64,000 bases of DNA from Rheinheimera sp. (GTDB lineage: Bacteria; Pseudomonadota; Gammaproteobacteria; Enterobacterales; Alteromonadaceae), in NCBI GenBank assembly GCA_008015325.1, contig SSFI01000007.1, forward strand, positions 1 through 64,000. Direction: 5' to 3'. The notes beneath the pieces are model-generated. The model searched no databases. It had not been told where the DNA came from and saw nothing but the letters and a program-made list of their open reading frames with translations. Every line of letters begins with the position of its first letter. Position 1 is the stretch's first letter. Both the position numbers and the translations under genes were made by a program. Below are positions 46,032-56,106 of the stretch, piece after piece.

Positions 46032-47393
46032 ATGATGACGACATTTTGGGACGAAGCCCTGATTAAAAAATATAACGTCAAAGGCCCCCGTTATACCTCT
46101 TACCCCACAGCATTGTTGCTGCGCAGCGGTTTTGCGCCAGAACGCGCTTTGCAGGCACTACAAGACACCGGGCCTGCGCTCAGCCTTTACTTACATGTGC
46201 CGTTTTGCCGCGAACTTTGTTATTACTGCGGCTGTAACAAAGTCATCAGCCGCGATCAGAGCAAAGCCGACCGCTACCTCGACGCGCTTGCCACTGAAAT
46301 GGCGTTGTATCAACACGCCTGTGCAGCGAAACAAGTGCACCAAGTGCATTTTGGCGGCGGTACCCCAACTTATCTGGATGAAGCTCAATTACGCCGGCTG
46401 ATGCAGCTGCTGCGGCAGCATTTTCAGTTCCTGCCGGATGCTGAACTCAGTATCGAAATTGACCCGCGCAGTTGTGATGTTGAAAAGCTGGCATTATTGC
46501 GCGAGCTGGGCTTTAGCCGGGTCAGTTTTGGCGTGCAGGATTTTGACCTGCAGGTACAGCAAACGATTAACCGGGTGCAGCCTTACAGCATGGTGGAAAC
46601 GCTGGTCAAAGCAGCGCGGGCGTTAAACTTCCGCTCCGTGAACCTCGATTTAGTCTACGGTCTTCCGCATCAGGCGGTAGCAAGTTTCGGCCAGACGCTG
46701 GCACAAGTGATCAGTCTCGACCCCGACCGGATTTCGCTGTTCAGCTACGCGCATTTACCGGAGCGCTTTGCCGCCCAGCGCAAAATTCCCGATGCGGCGT
46801 TACCGGGCGCCAGCGAAAAACTCGCATTGCTGGCGCTGGCGCTGGAAACACTGCAACAAGCCGGTTTTGTCGCTATCGGCATGGACCATTTTGCCAAAGC
46901 GACAGATCCGCTCTGCCAGGCGCAGCAAGCGCAACAACTGACCCGCAATTTTCAGGGCTATAGTGTAGATGCCTGCGATGCGTTGCTCGGACTTGGTGTG
47001 TCGGCCATCAGTCAGGTGGGTAATTTGATCTGGCAACAACAAAAAGAGCTTAAGCACTATTATCAGGCGCTGGAACAACAGCACAGCCTCGCCGTTGATA
47101 AAGGCCTGACCTTAAGCCGCGACGACCAAATCCGCGCCGATTTAATCGCCCGTATCATGTGCAATTTTGTGCTGGATACCAAAGCGCTGGCGCAGCAATG
47201 GCAGATTGATTTTCAGCAGTATTTTGCGACATCGCTGACACAGCTACAGCCATGCCTCGACGACGATTTAGTACGCTGGCAGGGCGACAAACTGGAAGTA
47301 ACCGACCGCGGCCGGCCTTGGGTGCGGATCATCGCCGCTGCTTTTGATGCTTATTTACTAACGCAGCAGCAAAGTTATTCCAAAGTGATTTAA
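46032..47393 (+). CDS. hemN: Oxygen-independent coproporphyrinogen III oxidase HemN
   Basis: A 453-residue radical-SAM enzyme. The N-terminal KYNVKGPRYTSYPTA is the HemN signature, and the cluster motif CRELCYYCGC supplies the Fe-S cysteines. GGGTPTYLDE is the SAM-binding glycine motif. It decarboxylates coproporphyrinogen III without oxygen. It is true HemN rather than the HemW look-alike, judging from the N-terminal block and the C-terminal domain. ATG codons occur at 46032 and 46035; either may be used. Confidence 0.95.
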   Translation: MMTTFWDEALIKKYNVKGPRYTSYPTALLLRSGFAPERALQALQDTGPALSLYLHVPFCRELCYYCGCNKVISRDQSKADRYLDALATEMALYQHACAAKQVHQVHFGGGTPTYLDEAQLRRLMQLLRQHFQFLPDAELSIEIDPRSCDVEKLALLRELGFSRVSFGVQDFDLQVQQTINRVQPYSMVETLVKAARALNFRSVNLDLVYGLPHQAVASFGQTLAQVISLDPDRISLFSYAHLPERFAAQRKIPDAALPGASEKLALLALALETLQQAGFVAIGMDHFAKATDPLCQAQQAQQLTRNFQGYSVDACDALLGLGVSAISQVGNLIWQQQKELKHYYQALEQQHSLAVDKGLTLSRDDQIRADLIARIMCNFVLDTKALAQQWQIDFQQYFATSLTQLQPCLDDDLVRWQGDKLEVTDRGRPWVRIIAAAFDAYLLTQQQSYSKVI

Positions 47394-47415
47394 CCGGCCT
47401 TGCGGCAGCACAGCG

Positions 47416-47943
47416 TCAGCCAAGCCGGCAGCAATAGTCGCCGCTATACAACACATAATGGCGCTCGCCGGCAACGATTTGCTCCTGCGCCTGTTCGGCC
47501 AGCCGGTAATACAAAGTCCGGCTGAATTTGGCGCGTAATCCGCGTTTTAATTGCAGATACGGCAGCAACTGCCCGCTGCCGGCTTCCGGCTGTAGCAACA
47601 GCGGGCAGTCCGGTCCGACAATAAAAGTTTGCTGCAGGTTGGTGGTCAGCTGCAGGCGGCCATCATCGAGCCATACCGCATCGACCAGCACAAAAGGCGC
47701 ATCGTCGACCTCAATCTGTACCTGCTCGGCCGGCGTTGTCAGCAGATAACGCCCCTCGACACAACTCAACACTGCCGCAAACAACCGCACTAACTCGGGC
47801 CGCTGAATACGGCTGCCATGAAAATACCAGCAGCCGTCGCGGTCAATGCGGATCGGTACCGCCCCGCAAAATGCCGGCTGCCATTGCTCCAGCGGGTATT
47901 CAGTGAGGCCACCGAGCTGACGTTGTAACGAAAACAGATCCAT
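47416..47943 (-). CDS. DUF1285 family protein
   Basis: 175 residues. PLEQWQPAFCGAVPIRIDRD, then GCWYFHGSRIQRPELVRLFA, is the DUF1285 hallmark, and the C-terminus has ALYY-like and CRLG elements. These are small two-domain beta proteins of unknown function common in gammaproteobacteria. Convergent with hemN; the 22-bp gap includes CCGG-rich dyads but no U-run. Divergent from the mscS unit. Confidence 0.87.
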   Translation of the reverse strand: MDLFSLQRQLGGLTEYPLEQWQPAFCGAVPIRIDRDGCWYFHGSRIQRPELVRLFAAVLSCVEGRYLLTTPAEQVQIEVDDAPFVLVDAVWLDDGRLQLTTNLQQTFIVGPDCPLLLQPEAGSGQLLPYLQLKRGLRAKFSRTLYYRLAEQAQEQIVAGERHYVLYSGDYCCRLG

Positions 47944-48030
47944 GCTTTACCTAAATTGCACCGGCGAAATCGGGTTAATGATGTTAGCATATTGTACCGA
48001 GCCATTTTTTCACCTTGCCGGAGGTTTCCC

Positions 48031-48879
48031 ATGCAACCTGAAGTACAGGTCATCGAACAAAGCTTAACTTTTCTGCAGAAAAATCAGGATTTAATCATCA
48101 GTTTTTGTCTGAAACTGGTGGTTGCCATTATCATTTTTTACGTCGGCCGCTGGGTTGCGCTTGGTGTATCCCGGCTGATTGGCAAAGCGTTACTGCTGCG
48201 CCATGTCGACCGCGCCGTGGTGTCGTTCCTCTCTAGCATCGTTTATGCCGCCGTATTAATTGCCTTTGCGCTGATTGCGTTGTCGCATCTGGGCATTCAG
48301 ACCGCGTCTTTCCTGGCGATCCTCGGTGCCGCTGGTTTAGCCGTCGCATTGGCACTGCAAGGCTCGTTATCTAATTTTGCTTCTGGTGTCTTAATTATCG
48401 TGTTCCGGCCGTTTAAATCCGGTGACATGGTTGAAGTTGCCGGCATCAGCGGCATCGTGGAACGGATTGATATCTTCCAGACCATTTTTAAAACCGGTGA
48501 CAACAAAAAAATCATCGTGCCAAATTCACAAATTACCGGCGGCGCCATCATCAATTATTCGGCAGAAAAACGCCGGCGTATCGATTTGACGATTGGCATC
48601 AGCTACGACTCAGATTTACGAAAAGCCAAACAAATTCTGCACGAGATTCTGCAGGCCGACAGCCGCGTGCTGAAAGAGCCAGCACCGGTGATTGCGGTAG
48701 GCGCTTTGGCCGACTCATCGGTACAGCTGGTGCTGCGGCCCTGGGTTGAAGCGGCTGATTATTGGGATGTCTATTGGCATACGCTGGAACAAGTCAAACT
48801 GCAGTTTGATGAAGCCGGTATCGAAATTCCATTCCCACAAATGTCTTTACATATGAAACCAAACAAGGATGAAGCATGA
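48031..48879 (+). CDS. mscS: Small-conductance mechanosensitive channel (MscS family)
   Basis: 282 residues from the ATG at 48031, which follows CCGGAGG; the 25-codon upstream extension is rejected. Three transmembrane helices, the third with the glycine/alanine-packed pore motif LGAAGLAVALALQGSLSNFA, then the beta domain (VLIIVFRPFKSGDMVEV) and a C-terminal cage. Length equals E. coli MscS. It opens under membrane tension to release solutes on osmotic downshock. The stop overlaps the DUF481 start by ATGA. Confidence 0.94.
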   Translation: MQPEVQVIEQSLTFLQKNQDLIISFCLKLVVAIIIFYVGRWVALGVSRLIGKALLLRHVDRAVVSFLSSIVYAAVLIAFALIALSHLGIQTASFLAILGAAGLAVALALQGSLSNFASGVLIIVFRPFKSGDMVEVAGISGIVERIDIFQTIFKTGDNKKIIVPNSQITGGAIINYSAEKRRRIDLTIGISYDSDLRKAKQILHEILQADSRVLKEPAPVIAVGALADSSVQLVLRPWVEAADYWDVYWHTLEQVKLQFDEAGIEIPFPQMSLHMKPNKDEA

Positions 48880-49616
48880 AATATCCGTTTTTACTGGCAG
48901 CATTGGCAGCCAGCTCTTTATCGGTTCAGGCTGCGGACGATACCAAACTGGGCTGGGCAACGTCGGCGGAACTCGGCGCAATCACCACATCCGGCAATAC
49001 CAAAGGTACTTCTGTGACAGGCAAAATCGACGCCAGACAGGAGATGGTGCAATGGAGCAATGAATATGTGTTCAGTGCGTTTTTCAAAGAAGATGAAAAA
49101 ACCGACGCCAACGGTAACCGCTTCAGCGAAAAATCCGCCGAACGTTATTTTGCCTCCGGCAAAGCCGGTTACAAACTCGACACTGACCACGCCAAGCTTT
49201 TTATCTTTGGCTCACACACTGAAGATGATTTTGGCGCTTACACCCGCTACAGCCTGATCTCAGCCGGTTACGGCGACCGCTTGTACCAGGGCGATGGTAT
49301 CAGTATCGACGCCGAAATCGGTCCGGGTTATTACACCGGCAAAACTGCCGAAGATATTACCGAAAAAGGCGCTTTGGTGCGTACCGCCGGCAGCCTGGAC
49401 TGGGTCATTTCTGACAGCGCGACATTCCGCCAGCTGCTTAGTCTTGAGGCTAGCTCGGATAACAAAAGAACTCAGTCAGAAACTTCGGTCAGTGCCCGCA
49501 TCAATGGCAGCATGCAGATGAAAGCCGCGTTCACGGTGCAGCATGACTCTGAAGTACCGGTTGGTAAAAAGAATACCGACACCCAGACCTCCCTGACGCT
49601 GGTCTATTCGTTCTGA
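48876..49616 (+). CDS. DUF481 outer-membrane beta-barrel protein (YdiY type)
   Basis: 246 residues with a signal peptide (MKYPFLLAALAASSLSVQA) and alternating beta strands, ending in TSLTLVYSF with the terminal phenylalanine expected of an outer-membrane barrel. SAELGAITTSGNTKGTSVTG is the DUF481 start motif. The family is linked to salt or acid induction in some bacteria. Four-base overlap with mscS suggests a shared osmotic role (inference). Confidence 0.88.
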   Translation: MKYPFLLAALAASSLSVQAADDTKLGWATSAELGAITTSGNTKGTSVTGKIDARQEMVQWSNEYVFSAFFKEDEKTDANGNRFSEKSAERYFASGKAGYKLDTDHAKLFIFGSHTEDDFGAYTRYSLISAGYGDRLYQGDGISIDAEIGPGYYTGKTAEDITEKGALVRTAGSLDWVISDSATFRQLLSLEASSDNKRTQSETSVSARINGSMQMKAAFTVQHDSEVPVGKKNTDTQTSLTLVYSF

Positions 49617-49789
49617 TATACATGGGACAATACTGCCCGCCGGTGTTGTCCCAATTTGCCCTTCTATTCGCTTCGTCTATGCTTAATCGATACATGTAAC
49701 ACCCGGTTCAACAGGGCAGTATTGGACGCCAGTTCAGGCGCCACTTCGCCACTATGCCGTGCGGGTGCATACAACAGGGAAGATGACCG

Positions 49790-52700
49790 ATGCCGTTTAC
49801 TGCACCGCACACTGAAGCCTTTTCGCGCCGCACTGAGCCTCTTTTGCTGTCGCTGCTGCTGTTTTATGTCGTCATCGCATTACTGTGGTGGCTGACACAA
49901 CAACCGGATGCAACATCGACCTGGTTATCAGCCAGTCAACATACAACCTTACGCCAGACGCTTAACTGGTTGCTCGGCAGCTGCAGCATGCTGTTACCTT
50001 TGCTGCTTTACACGATGTTGCAGGCAAAAAGCCGCTTTGCCCGACTTCTGCAGCAAAAACTGGCCAGTACCTTTGATGAAGCCGCCGTTGGGATTGCCCA
50101 CGTCGCGTTATCAGGCCATTTTATTCAAGTGAATCAACGTTTTGCGCAAATGCTGCAGTATGACCCCGCCGACCTCGCCGGTAGTACCTTTCAGGATCTG
50201 ACTCATCCGGACGACCTGGCTGACGACTTACAAATGTGTGATGAACTGGTGCGGGGCGAACGTGACAGCTTCGAGATGGAAAAGCGCTACCGCCGCCGCG
50301 ATGGCCAGTTTGTCTGGGCGCACTTGTCGGTGTCTTATCATCGCAGCAACGACAGTTCGCAGTGCTATTTTGTCTCGGTCATCGAAGATATTCATGCCCG
50401 CAAGCAGGCGTTGCTTGCGCTACAGGCCAGTATGGCGCAAGTGCAGCTGTTACTGGATTCAACCGGCGACGCTATTATCGGTGTCAATCAGCATGCCGAG
50501 ATCACCTTCGTTAATCAGGCTGCCCAGCAACAACTGGGTTACGCCAATCCCAGCCAGCTGATCGGGCTACCGGTACAAACGCTGGTCAGCAAACAAAAAG
50601 CGGCACTGGTGCTGTGGCGGGAGATCCACAAAGCGCTGGAGCAGCCACAACAAATCAGCGGCGAAGCCGATTTGTTTATCAATCTGCACGGCGAAACCCT
50701 GCCGACCGCTTACCGGGCCATCCCGGTGCCGAAATCGCAGGATGGCACAGTGCTGGTGATTTGCTGGCAAAACATTCGCGAACGCAAACAACAGCAGATG
50801 AAGCAGCAGGCACAAAGTTACCTGCTGCACCGGCTGCTCGATGATGCCGCTTTACCCGATTTGCTGACCGAGCTGGTGAAATTTATTGAGCAGCAGCTGC
50901 CCCACCTGCGTGGTTCGATTTTATTGGCTGACAAGCAGAATCAGGTGATGCGGGTGCTGGCCGGGCCCAGTCTGCCGGCCGATTACAATGCCAAAGTGGA
51001 TAAATTACCGATCCGTTATGGCAACGGTTCTTGTGGTACCGCGGCAGCTACCGGCCAGCCGGTTTATGTCGCCGATGTCCACAACGACATGTTGTGGCTG
51101 AATTTTCAGGACCTGATTGCCCCTTATGACTGGCTGCAGGCCTGCTGGTCGACGCCCTTTTTTGACACGAATCGCCAACTGCTCGGCACTTTTGGTATTT
51201 ATCTGGCGGAAAAACGCGATCCGACGCCGGACGAGCGCGATCTCATCCAGTTTACCGCCAGCCTGGCGGCATTTTTAGTTGAGCGCAGTGATGCAAAAGG
51301 CCGTCTGGAGCTGTTTTCTAAGGCAATTGAACAAAGCCCGGTTGGTGTGCTGATCTGCGGCATTCAGGGCGATGTGCAGTATTTTAATCAGCGCTTTGTT
51401 CAGCTCAGCCAGATTCCGGCCAGCCAGCTGGAGGAGCTGCCGCAGCTTAAAGATGTGTTGCCGGCAGATCAGTTAAAGTGGCTGGATACGGTGTTCGGGC
51501 AATTGCAGTCCGGCCAGCATAAAGTCAGCCGGCAGGACCAACGGACACTCGCAACGCAACCAGCACAGCAACAATGGCTGGAGAGCTCGTTGTATGCCAT
51601 TGTCGACCGGAACAATCAAATCAGCCATGTCTTGCTTGAGCTCGAAGATATCACCATGCAGAAACAGGCCGAGCAGCACTGGATGGAAAGCGAACTGCGT
51701 TTTCGCACTTTGCTGGATAACACACCGGAGATTTCGGTGCAGGGCTATGAAGCCGATGGCACTACCTTTTACTGGAACAAAGCCAGCGAGCTGTTATACG
51801 GCTACAGCAAAGAGGAAGCCGTCGGCAAAAGTCTGCTGGATTTGATTATTCCGCTGCCGATGCATGCCGATGTGCAAGCCGCTGTGCAGCAGATGGCCAA
51901 GAGCGGCGTGCCGCTCCCAGCCGGAGAACTGGTCTTACAGCGCAAAGGCGGCAACCCTGTGCATGTGTTCTCTGGTCATGCCGTAGTGCAGTTACCGGGC
52001 CGCCCGTCACAGATTTTCTGTATGGACATCGACTTGTCAGTTCGTAAACAGCAAGAAGCCAACCTGCGACTGGCAGACGCGGTTTTTAACAGCAGTCGCG
52101 AAGGTATTCTGATCACCGACACCAAAAAGGTCATTATTTCGGTCAATCCGGCATTGGTCCGTCTGTTTGGCTACAGCGAAGCCGAACTGCTTGGCAACAC
52201 ACCTTCAATCCTTCGCTCCGGCGAACATAGTGCTGAGTTCTACCAGCAGATGTGGCAACAGTTGACCGAACAAAATTACTGGCAGGGCGAGGTGATCAAC
52301 AAACACAAAGATGGCACTGTACTGCCGGTACAGCTCAGTATCAGTGCGGTCTTCAATGAAGCGCAGCAAATCAGCCATTATGCCGCCGTATTTACCGATT
52401 TATCCGAGATCCGCGCCACTGAAGCGGAGATGATGTTCCTCAGTGAGCATGACGAACTGACTAATCTGCCGAACCGGCAACTGTTTTTGCAAATTGCCGA
52501 ACAGACAATAAAAACCGCAAGGCGGGAGCAAATGCACGCCGCTGTGCTGGTGCTGGATCTGGACCACTTTAAAGACGTCAACGACTCCTACGGTCATCAG
52601 TATGGGGATGAATTATTGCTGCAAGTTGCTGCCCGGCTGAAACAAAAAGTGCGGGACACTGATGTCGTGGCACGGCTTGGCGGCGACGAATTTGCTATTT

Positions 52701-53755
52701 TGCTGACGGCACTGCCGGATACCGGTGACGCCGCTATTGTCGCCAACAAGTTGCTACAGCATATGGGGCAACCCTGGAGCCTCAGCGACCAGGTCGAAGT
52801 GTCACTGGGGGCCAGCATCGGTATCGCACTATTCCCCGAGCACGGTGACAACACCACGGCGCTGCTGCAGGGCGCAGACGCGGCTTTGTATAAAGCCAAG
52901 GCGGCAGGGCGCAATACTTTTACCTTCTACTCAGATGCTTACACGCAGGCAGCGCGCGATCGGCTGACGATTGAAGCGCAATTGCGTAAAGCGATTAAAG
53001 CTAATCACTTGCGGGTCTATTACCAGCCGCAAATTGATATTTTCAGCGGTCGCATCATTGGCGCTGAAGCCTTAGTGCGTTGGTTTGACCCGGAACAGGG
53101 GATGATTTCACCGATACGTTTTATTCCGGTCGCCGAAGCTTGTGGCCTGATTAACGATATCGGTGAATTTGTACTGACAGAAACCTGCCGGCAAGGCCAG
53201 CAATGGCTGGAAGCCGGTCTGCCGCGCCTGACGCTGGCGGTCAACGTGTCACCGGTGCAGTTTAAACGTTATGACATGCGCAAACAGGTTACTCAGGTGC
53301 TGAACGACACCGGCTTTCCACCACATTACCTGGAACTGGAACTGACCGAAAGTGCGCTGATGGAAAATCAGGAACTGGTGGTGCAGGTGCTGGACGATTT
53401 GCGCCGGCTCGGCATCCGGCTGGCGATTGACGATTTTGGCACCGGTTATTCGTCTTTGGCTTACCTGAAACGTTTTCCGCTGGACGTGCTGAAAATCGAC
53501 AAAAAATTTATCGATGACATTCCACATAGCCAGGATGATATGGCTATTGCCACTGCGATTATCGGCATCGCCCATACCCTGGGATTTAAAGTGCTGGCCG
53601 AAGGCGTGGAAACGGCGCAACAGCTGGAATTTCTGCAGTTGCAGCGCTGTGACCGTTATCAGGGCTATTTGTGCAGCCCGCCAATCCCGGCCGACAAATT
53701 CCAGCTGTTACTGGAGCAGCAACAACAAGCCTTGCAACTACCGCTGATGCCCTGA
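49790..53755 (+). CDS. Multi-PAS/GAF GGDEF-EAL cyclic-di-GMP protein
   Basis: 1321 residues. Two membrane helices (about 17-36 and 58-76), then PAS (about 88-205), PAS (about 212-335), GAF (about 345-505), three more PAS domains (about 510-875), GGDEF (about 880-1040) and EAL (about 1060-1310). The cyclase motif RLGGDEF (near 964) is intact with an I-site RDTD five residues before it. The EAL signature GAEALVRW (near 1091), NVSPVQF, LELTES and DDFGTGYSSL are intact, so both making and breaking cyclic-di-GMP are possible. Transcribed alone. The 170 bp before it show no gene. Confidence 0.92.
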   Translation: MPFTAPHTEAFSRRTEPLLLSLLLFYVVIALLWWLTQQPDATSTWLSASQHTTLRQTLNWLLGSCSMLLPLLLYTMLQAKSRFARLLQQKLASTFDEAAVGIAHVALSGHFIQVNQRFAQMLQYDPADLAGSTFQDLTHPDDLADDLQMCDELVRGERDSFEMEKRYRRRDGQFVWAHLSVSYHRSNDSSQCYFVSVIEDIHARKQALLALQASMAQVQLLLDSTGDAIIGVNQHAEITFVNQAAQQQLGYANPSQLIGLPVQTLVSKQKAALVLWREIHKALEQPQQISGEADLFINLHGETLPTAYRAIPVPKSQDGTVLVICWQNIRERKQQQMKQQAQSYLLHRLLDDAALPDLLTELVKFIEQQLPHLRGSILLADKQNQVMRVLAGPSLPADYNAKVDKLPIRYGNGSCGTAAATGQPVYVADVHNDMLWLNFQDLIAPYDWLQACWSTPFFDTNRQLLGTFGIYLAEKRDPTPDERDLIQFTASLAAFLVERSDAKGRLELFSKAIEQSPVGVLICGIQGDVQYFNQRFVQLSQIPASQLEELPQLKDVLPADQLKWLDTVFGQLQSGQHKVSRQDQRTLATQPAQQQWLESSLYAIVDRNNQISHVLLELEDITMQKQAEQHWMESELRFRTLLDNTPEISVQGYEADGTTFYWNKASELLYGYSKEEAVGKSLLDLIIPLPMHADVQAAVQQMAKSGVPLPAGELVLQRKGGNPVHVFSGHAVVQLPGRPSQIFCMDIDLSVRKQQEANLRLADAVFNSSREGILITDTKKVIISVNPALVRLFGYSEAELLGNTPSILRSGEHSAEFYQQMWQQLTEQNYWQGEVINKHKDGTVLPVQLSISAVFNEAQQISHYAAVFTDLSEIRATEAEMMFLSEHDELTNLPNRQLFLQIAEQTIKTARREQMHAAVLVLDLDHFKDVNDSYGHQYGDELLLQVAARLKQKVRDTDVVARLGGDEFAILLTALPDTGDAAIVANKLLQHMGQPWSLSDQVEVSLGASIGIALFPEHGDNTTALLQGADAALYKAKAAGRNTFTFYSDAYTQAARDRLTIEAQLRKAIKANHLRVYYQPQIDIFSGRIIGAEALVRWFDPEQGMISPIRFIPVAEACGLINDIGEFVLTETCRQGQQWLEAGLPRLTLAVNVSPVQFKRYDMRKQVTQVLNDTGFPPHYLELELTESALMENQELVVQVLDDLRRLGIRLAIDDFGTGYSSLAYLKRFPLDVLKIDKKFIDDIPHSQDDMAIATAIIGIAHTLGFKVLAEGVETAQQLEFLQLQRCDRYQGYLCSPPIPADKFQLLLEQQQQALQLPLMP

Positions 53756-53788
53756 GCTGAACCGGGCAGACCCGCACAGGCCGCCCGG

Positions 53789-56047
53789 TTAATGCGCCCG
53801 CCGCCGTATGAAGCATAACAGCAGCAAGCTGCCAAAGCCCAAACTGCCGCCGGACGACGAGGATTTCGCCGCTGGCTCAGCCGGCGTCACCACCACTGGC
53901 GCAGTAACTGTCACACTCAGTGTCTTCTGCACTTTTTGCCCGGCACTGTCGCTGACTTCTGCCACCACCTGATAAGTGCCGGCCGCTGCAAAAGTAACAT
54001 TGACACTTTGGCCACTGAGCATCTGATTATTCACTGTCCACTGCACAGTCCCGACCGGACCATTGACGCTGCTGGCACTGGCGGTCAGGGTACAACTCAG
54101 GTTCTGACAATTGCTGCTGAGCTGCAACTGCGGCTCGGCAAACACCTGCAATGTTTTGCTGTGCTGTTCGGTTTGCCCGGCGACTGTCACCCGCAAAACC
54201 GGCTGATAAGTACCAGCCGAGTTGTAGGTATACACCGGGTCTTTCGCCGTGCTGGTCGCCCCCTCAGCGAAGGTCCAGCTGAATTCTAATGGCAAGCTGG
54301 CATCGCTCACTGTGGTATTGCGGAACAGGCAACGCAGAAACTGGCATTCGACGCTGAAATCCGGTACTGGCGGCTTAATCACCACCGGCGCAGTCACGGT
54401 AAAATAACGGGCATACACCGGGCCATGATTGCCGGCACTGTCTTTGGCGCGTAAGTACAGCGCGTGACGACCTTCGCTGAGCCCGGAAATATCTAACGAG
54501 TGGCTGATGAATTCATTGGCAGCATCAAACTTGCCGTCGGTGGCATTGATGCTGATGCTACTCCCTGCCAGATCCGGCCACTGGTCCAGTGTCAGTTCGA
54601 CGCTCTGGATAGCCTGACTGGCTACGCCGCCATTGTAGCCGCTACTCTGACTGTCGCTGACCAGCGCTTTAAGCTGCAGCGGCACGTTGCGCGCAATATT
54701 GTCGGCCATGGTATTGAGACTGAGCTGACTGACATCAGGCCCGGCTGGCAGCAAATATGGTGCGGTATTGACCCGCAGCGCGTAATACAAAGCGCGCAGA
54801 TTGTCTGGCAGCACATTAGCCTGATAATTGGCACAAGATTCAAAAAACGCCGTACCAATTTCAAAAGTGATAGCGGCCACGCCAAGCTCACCATAACTGA
54901 CGCCGTCGCTGGTGCCATCGGTCGGATATAAACCAATCGACTGGGTCGGCACATAATTGTTAAACCAGGCCAGTTTATGCCCAAGCGCTTTGAGGGCTGG
55001 CCCATTTGGCGCCGGCGTGTTGGTATCGCCCCAGGGCCACAACACCAGTTCGCTGAAACTATGCACATCGATATGGATACCGGCAGTATTGTCCGGCGCC
55101 GCGTCGGTGCGGGCTGGTCCGCGTTTATCCGGATACAGGCTGCGGGCATATTGTTCCAGCGCCTGCACTTCAGGCTCGGACCCGGCACTGACCCCGCGGT
55201 AGGTTAAATCACAGCTGTTGCCGCTGCTGCCATTCGGGATAGCGAACCAGCCAAAGCTGAAGTTGCGGTTCAGATCGACACCAAAAGTGCCGCTGTTACA
55301 GGAGGTATCGTTGATATTTTTGCGCCAGGACACGCCGGTTTCGGCGATTTTCCGTCCTTCCGGGTTGGTCTGCAGCACCAGATGCACTTCGTTTTGCTGC
55401 AGCATCCAGTCGACATCGGCATCTTTGCCGGCTTTATTCAGCAAGTCTTTGGCAAATTCCAGCGTCAGTGCCGCCGTGGCATATTCGCGGGCGTGAATAG
55501 CACTATTGACCAGCAATTTGGCTTTGTTGGCCGCGCCGCTGTTGCGATTGGTAATTTTCAACACATATAGATCATAACCAGTGCCCCTTTTGGTTTTTGC
55601 AAAGCCGCTGCCGATTTTGTGCCAGCTGGCGTAGCCCGGATAATCGCGCACCAGCTGTTCGGCCTGACTGTAGGTTTCTTCCACGGTGGGATAACAGGCG
55701 TAGCCCGGAATGCTCTGGGCGCCCTCTGTCAGCGGTTGCGGCGTTGTGGCCGCCTGCTGCTGTTGCCAAAGATAAGCAGGGTGGATCGACTCGGCATAAG
55801 GCGCTAACCGGGCTTCTGCCGCGGCATCCAGTTGCAGGATCAGACTGCTGTCCTGCCAATGGCCGCCAAGCAGGGCATCATGCAGACTGATCGCCGCCAG
55901 CCGCGCTTGTTCCGGGCTGGCGAAACGAACGATACGCGCATTGTCGCTGCTCAGTTGTTGTAACTGCTGCAACTGCACAGCGGACTGATGCGGTGCGCCA
56001 GCCAGCGCAGTATTCAGCCAGACGGCTGCCAGTGAAGAGATAAACAT
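53789..56047 (-). CDS. Secreted zinc carboxypeptidase (M14) with PKD-type repeats and GlyGly-CTERM tail
   Basis: 752 residues with an N-terminal signal (MFISSLAAVWLNTALAGA). The M14 catalytic domain has zinc ligands in NSAIHAREYATAA (HxxE), the third histidine in HIDVHSFSELVLWPWG and catalytic Glu in AITFEIGTAFFE. Then come a cadherin/Big-like stretch and two PKD-like beta domains (about 560-720). The C-terminus SSSGGSLGFGSLLLLCFIRRRAH has the GlyGly-CTERM pattern: Ser/Gly linker, hydrophobic helix, arginines. Such tails are processed by a rhombosortase during type II secretion. It should digest peptides outside the cell or on the surface. Confidence 0.9.
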   Translation of the reverse strand: MFISSLAAVWLNTALAGAPHQSAVQLQQLQQLSSDNARIVRFASPEQARLAAISLHDALLGGHWQDSSLILQLDAAAEARLAPYAESIHPAYLWQQQQAATTPQPLTEGAQSIPGYACYPTVEETYSQAEQLVRDYPGYASWHKIGSGFAKTKRGTGYDLYVLKITNRNSGAANKAKLLVNSAIHAREYATAALTLEFAKDLLNKAGKDADVDWMLQQNEVHLVLQTNPEGRKIAETGVSWRKNINDTSCNSGTFGVDLNRNFSFGWFAIPNGSSGNSCDLTYRGVSAGSEPEVQALEQYARSLYPDKRGPARTDAAPDNTAGIHIDVHSFSELVLWPWGDTNTPAPNGPALKALGHKLAWFNNYVPTQSIGLYPTDGTSDGVSYGELGVAAITFEIGTAFFESCANYQANVLPDNLRALYYALRVNTAPYLLPAGPDVSQLSLNTMADNIARNVPLQLKALVSDSQSSGYNGGVASQAIQSVELTLDQWPDLAGSSISINATDGKFDAANEFISHSLDISGLSEGRHALYLRAKDSAGNHGPVYARYFTVTAPVVIKPPVPDFSVECQFLRCLFRNTTVSDASLPLEFSWTFAEGATSTAKDPVYTYNSAGTYQPVLRVTVAGQTEQHSKTLQVFAEPQLQLSSNCQNLSCTLTASASSVNGPVGTVQWTVNNQMLSGQSVNVTFAAAGTYQVVAEVSDSAGQKVQKTLSVTVTAPVVVTPAEPAAKSSSSGGSLGFGSLLLLCFIRRRAH

Positions 56048-56106
56048 GACAGATGCCTCCGGATTAATTTAACTTCAAATTAACACGGAGCACGCCATTT
56101 GGCTAC

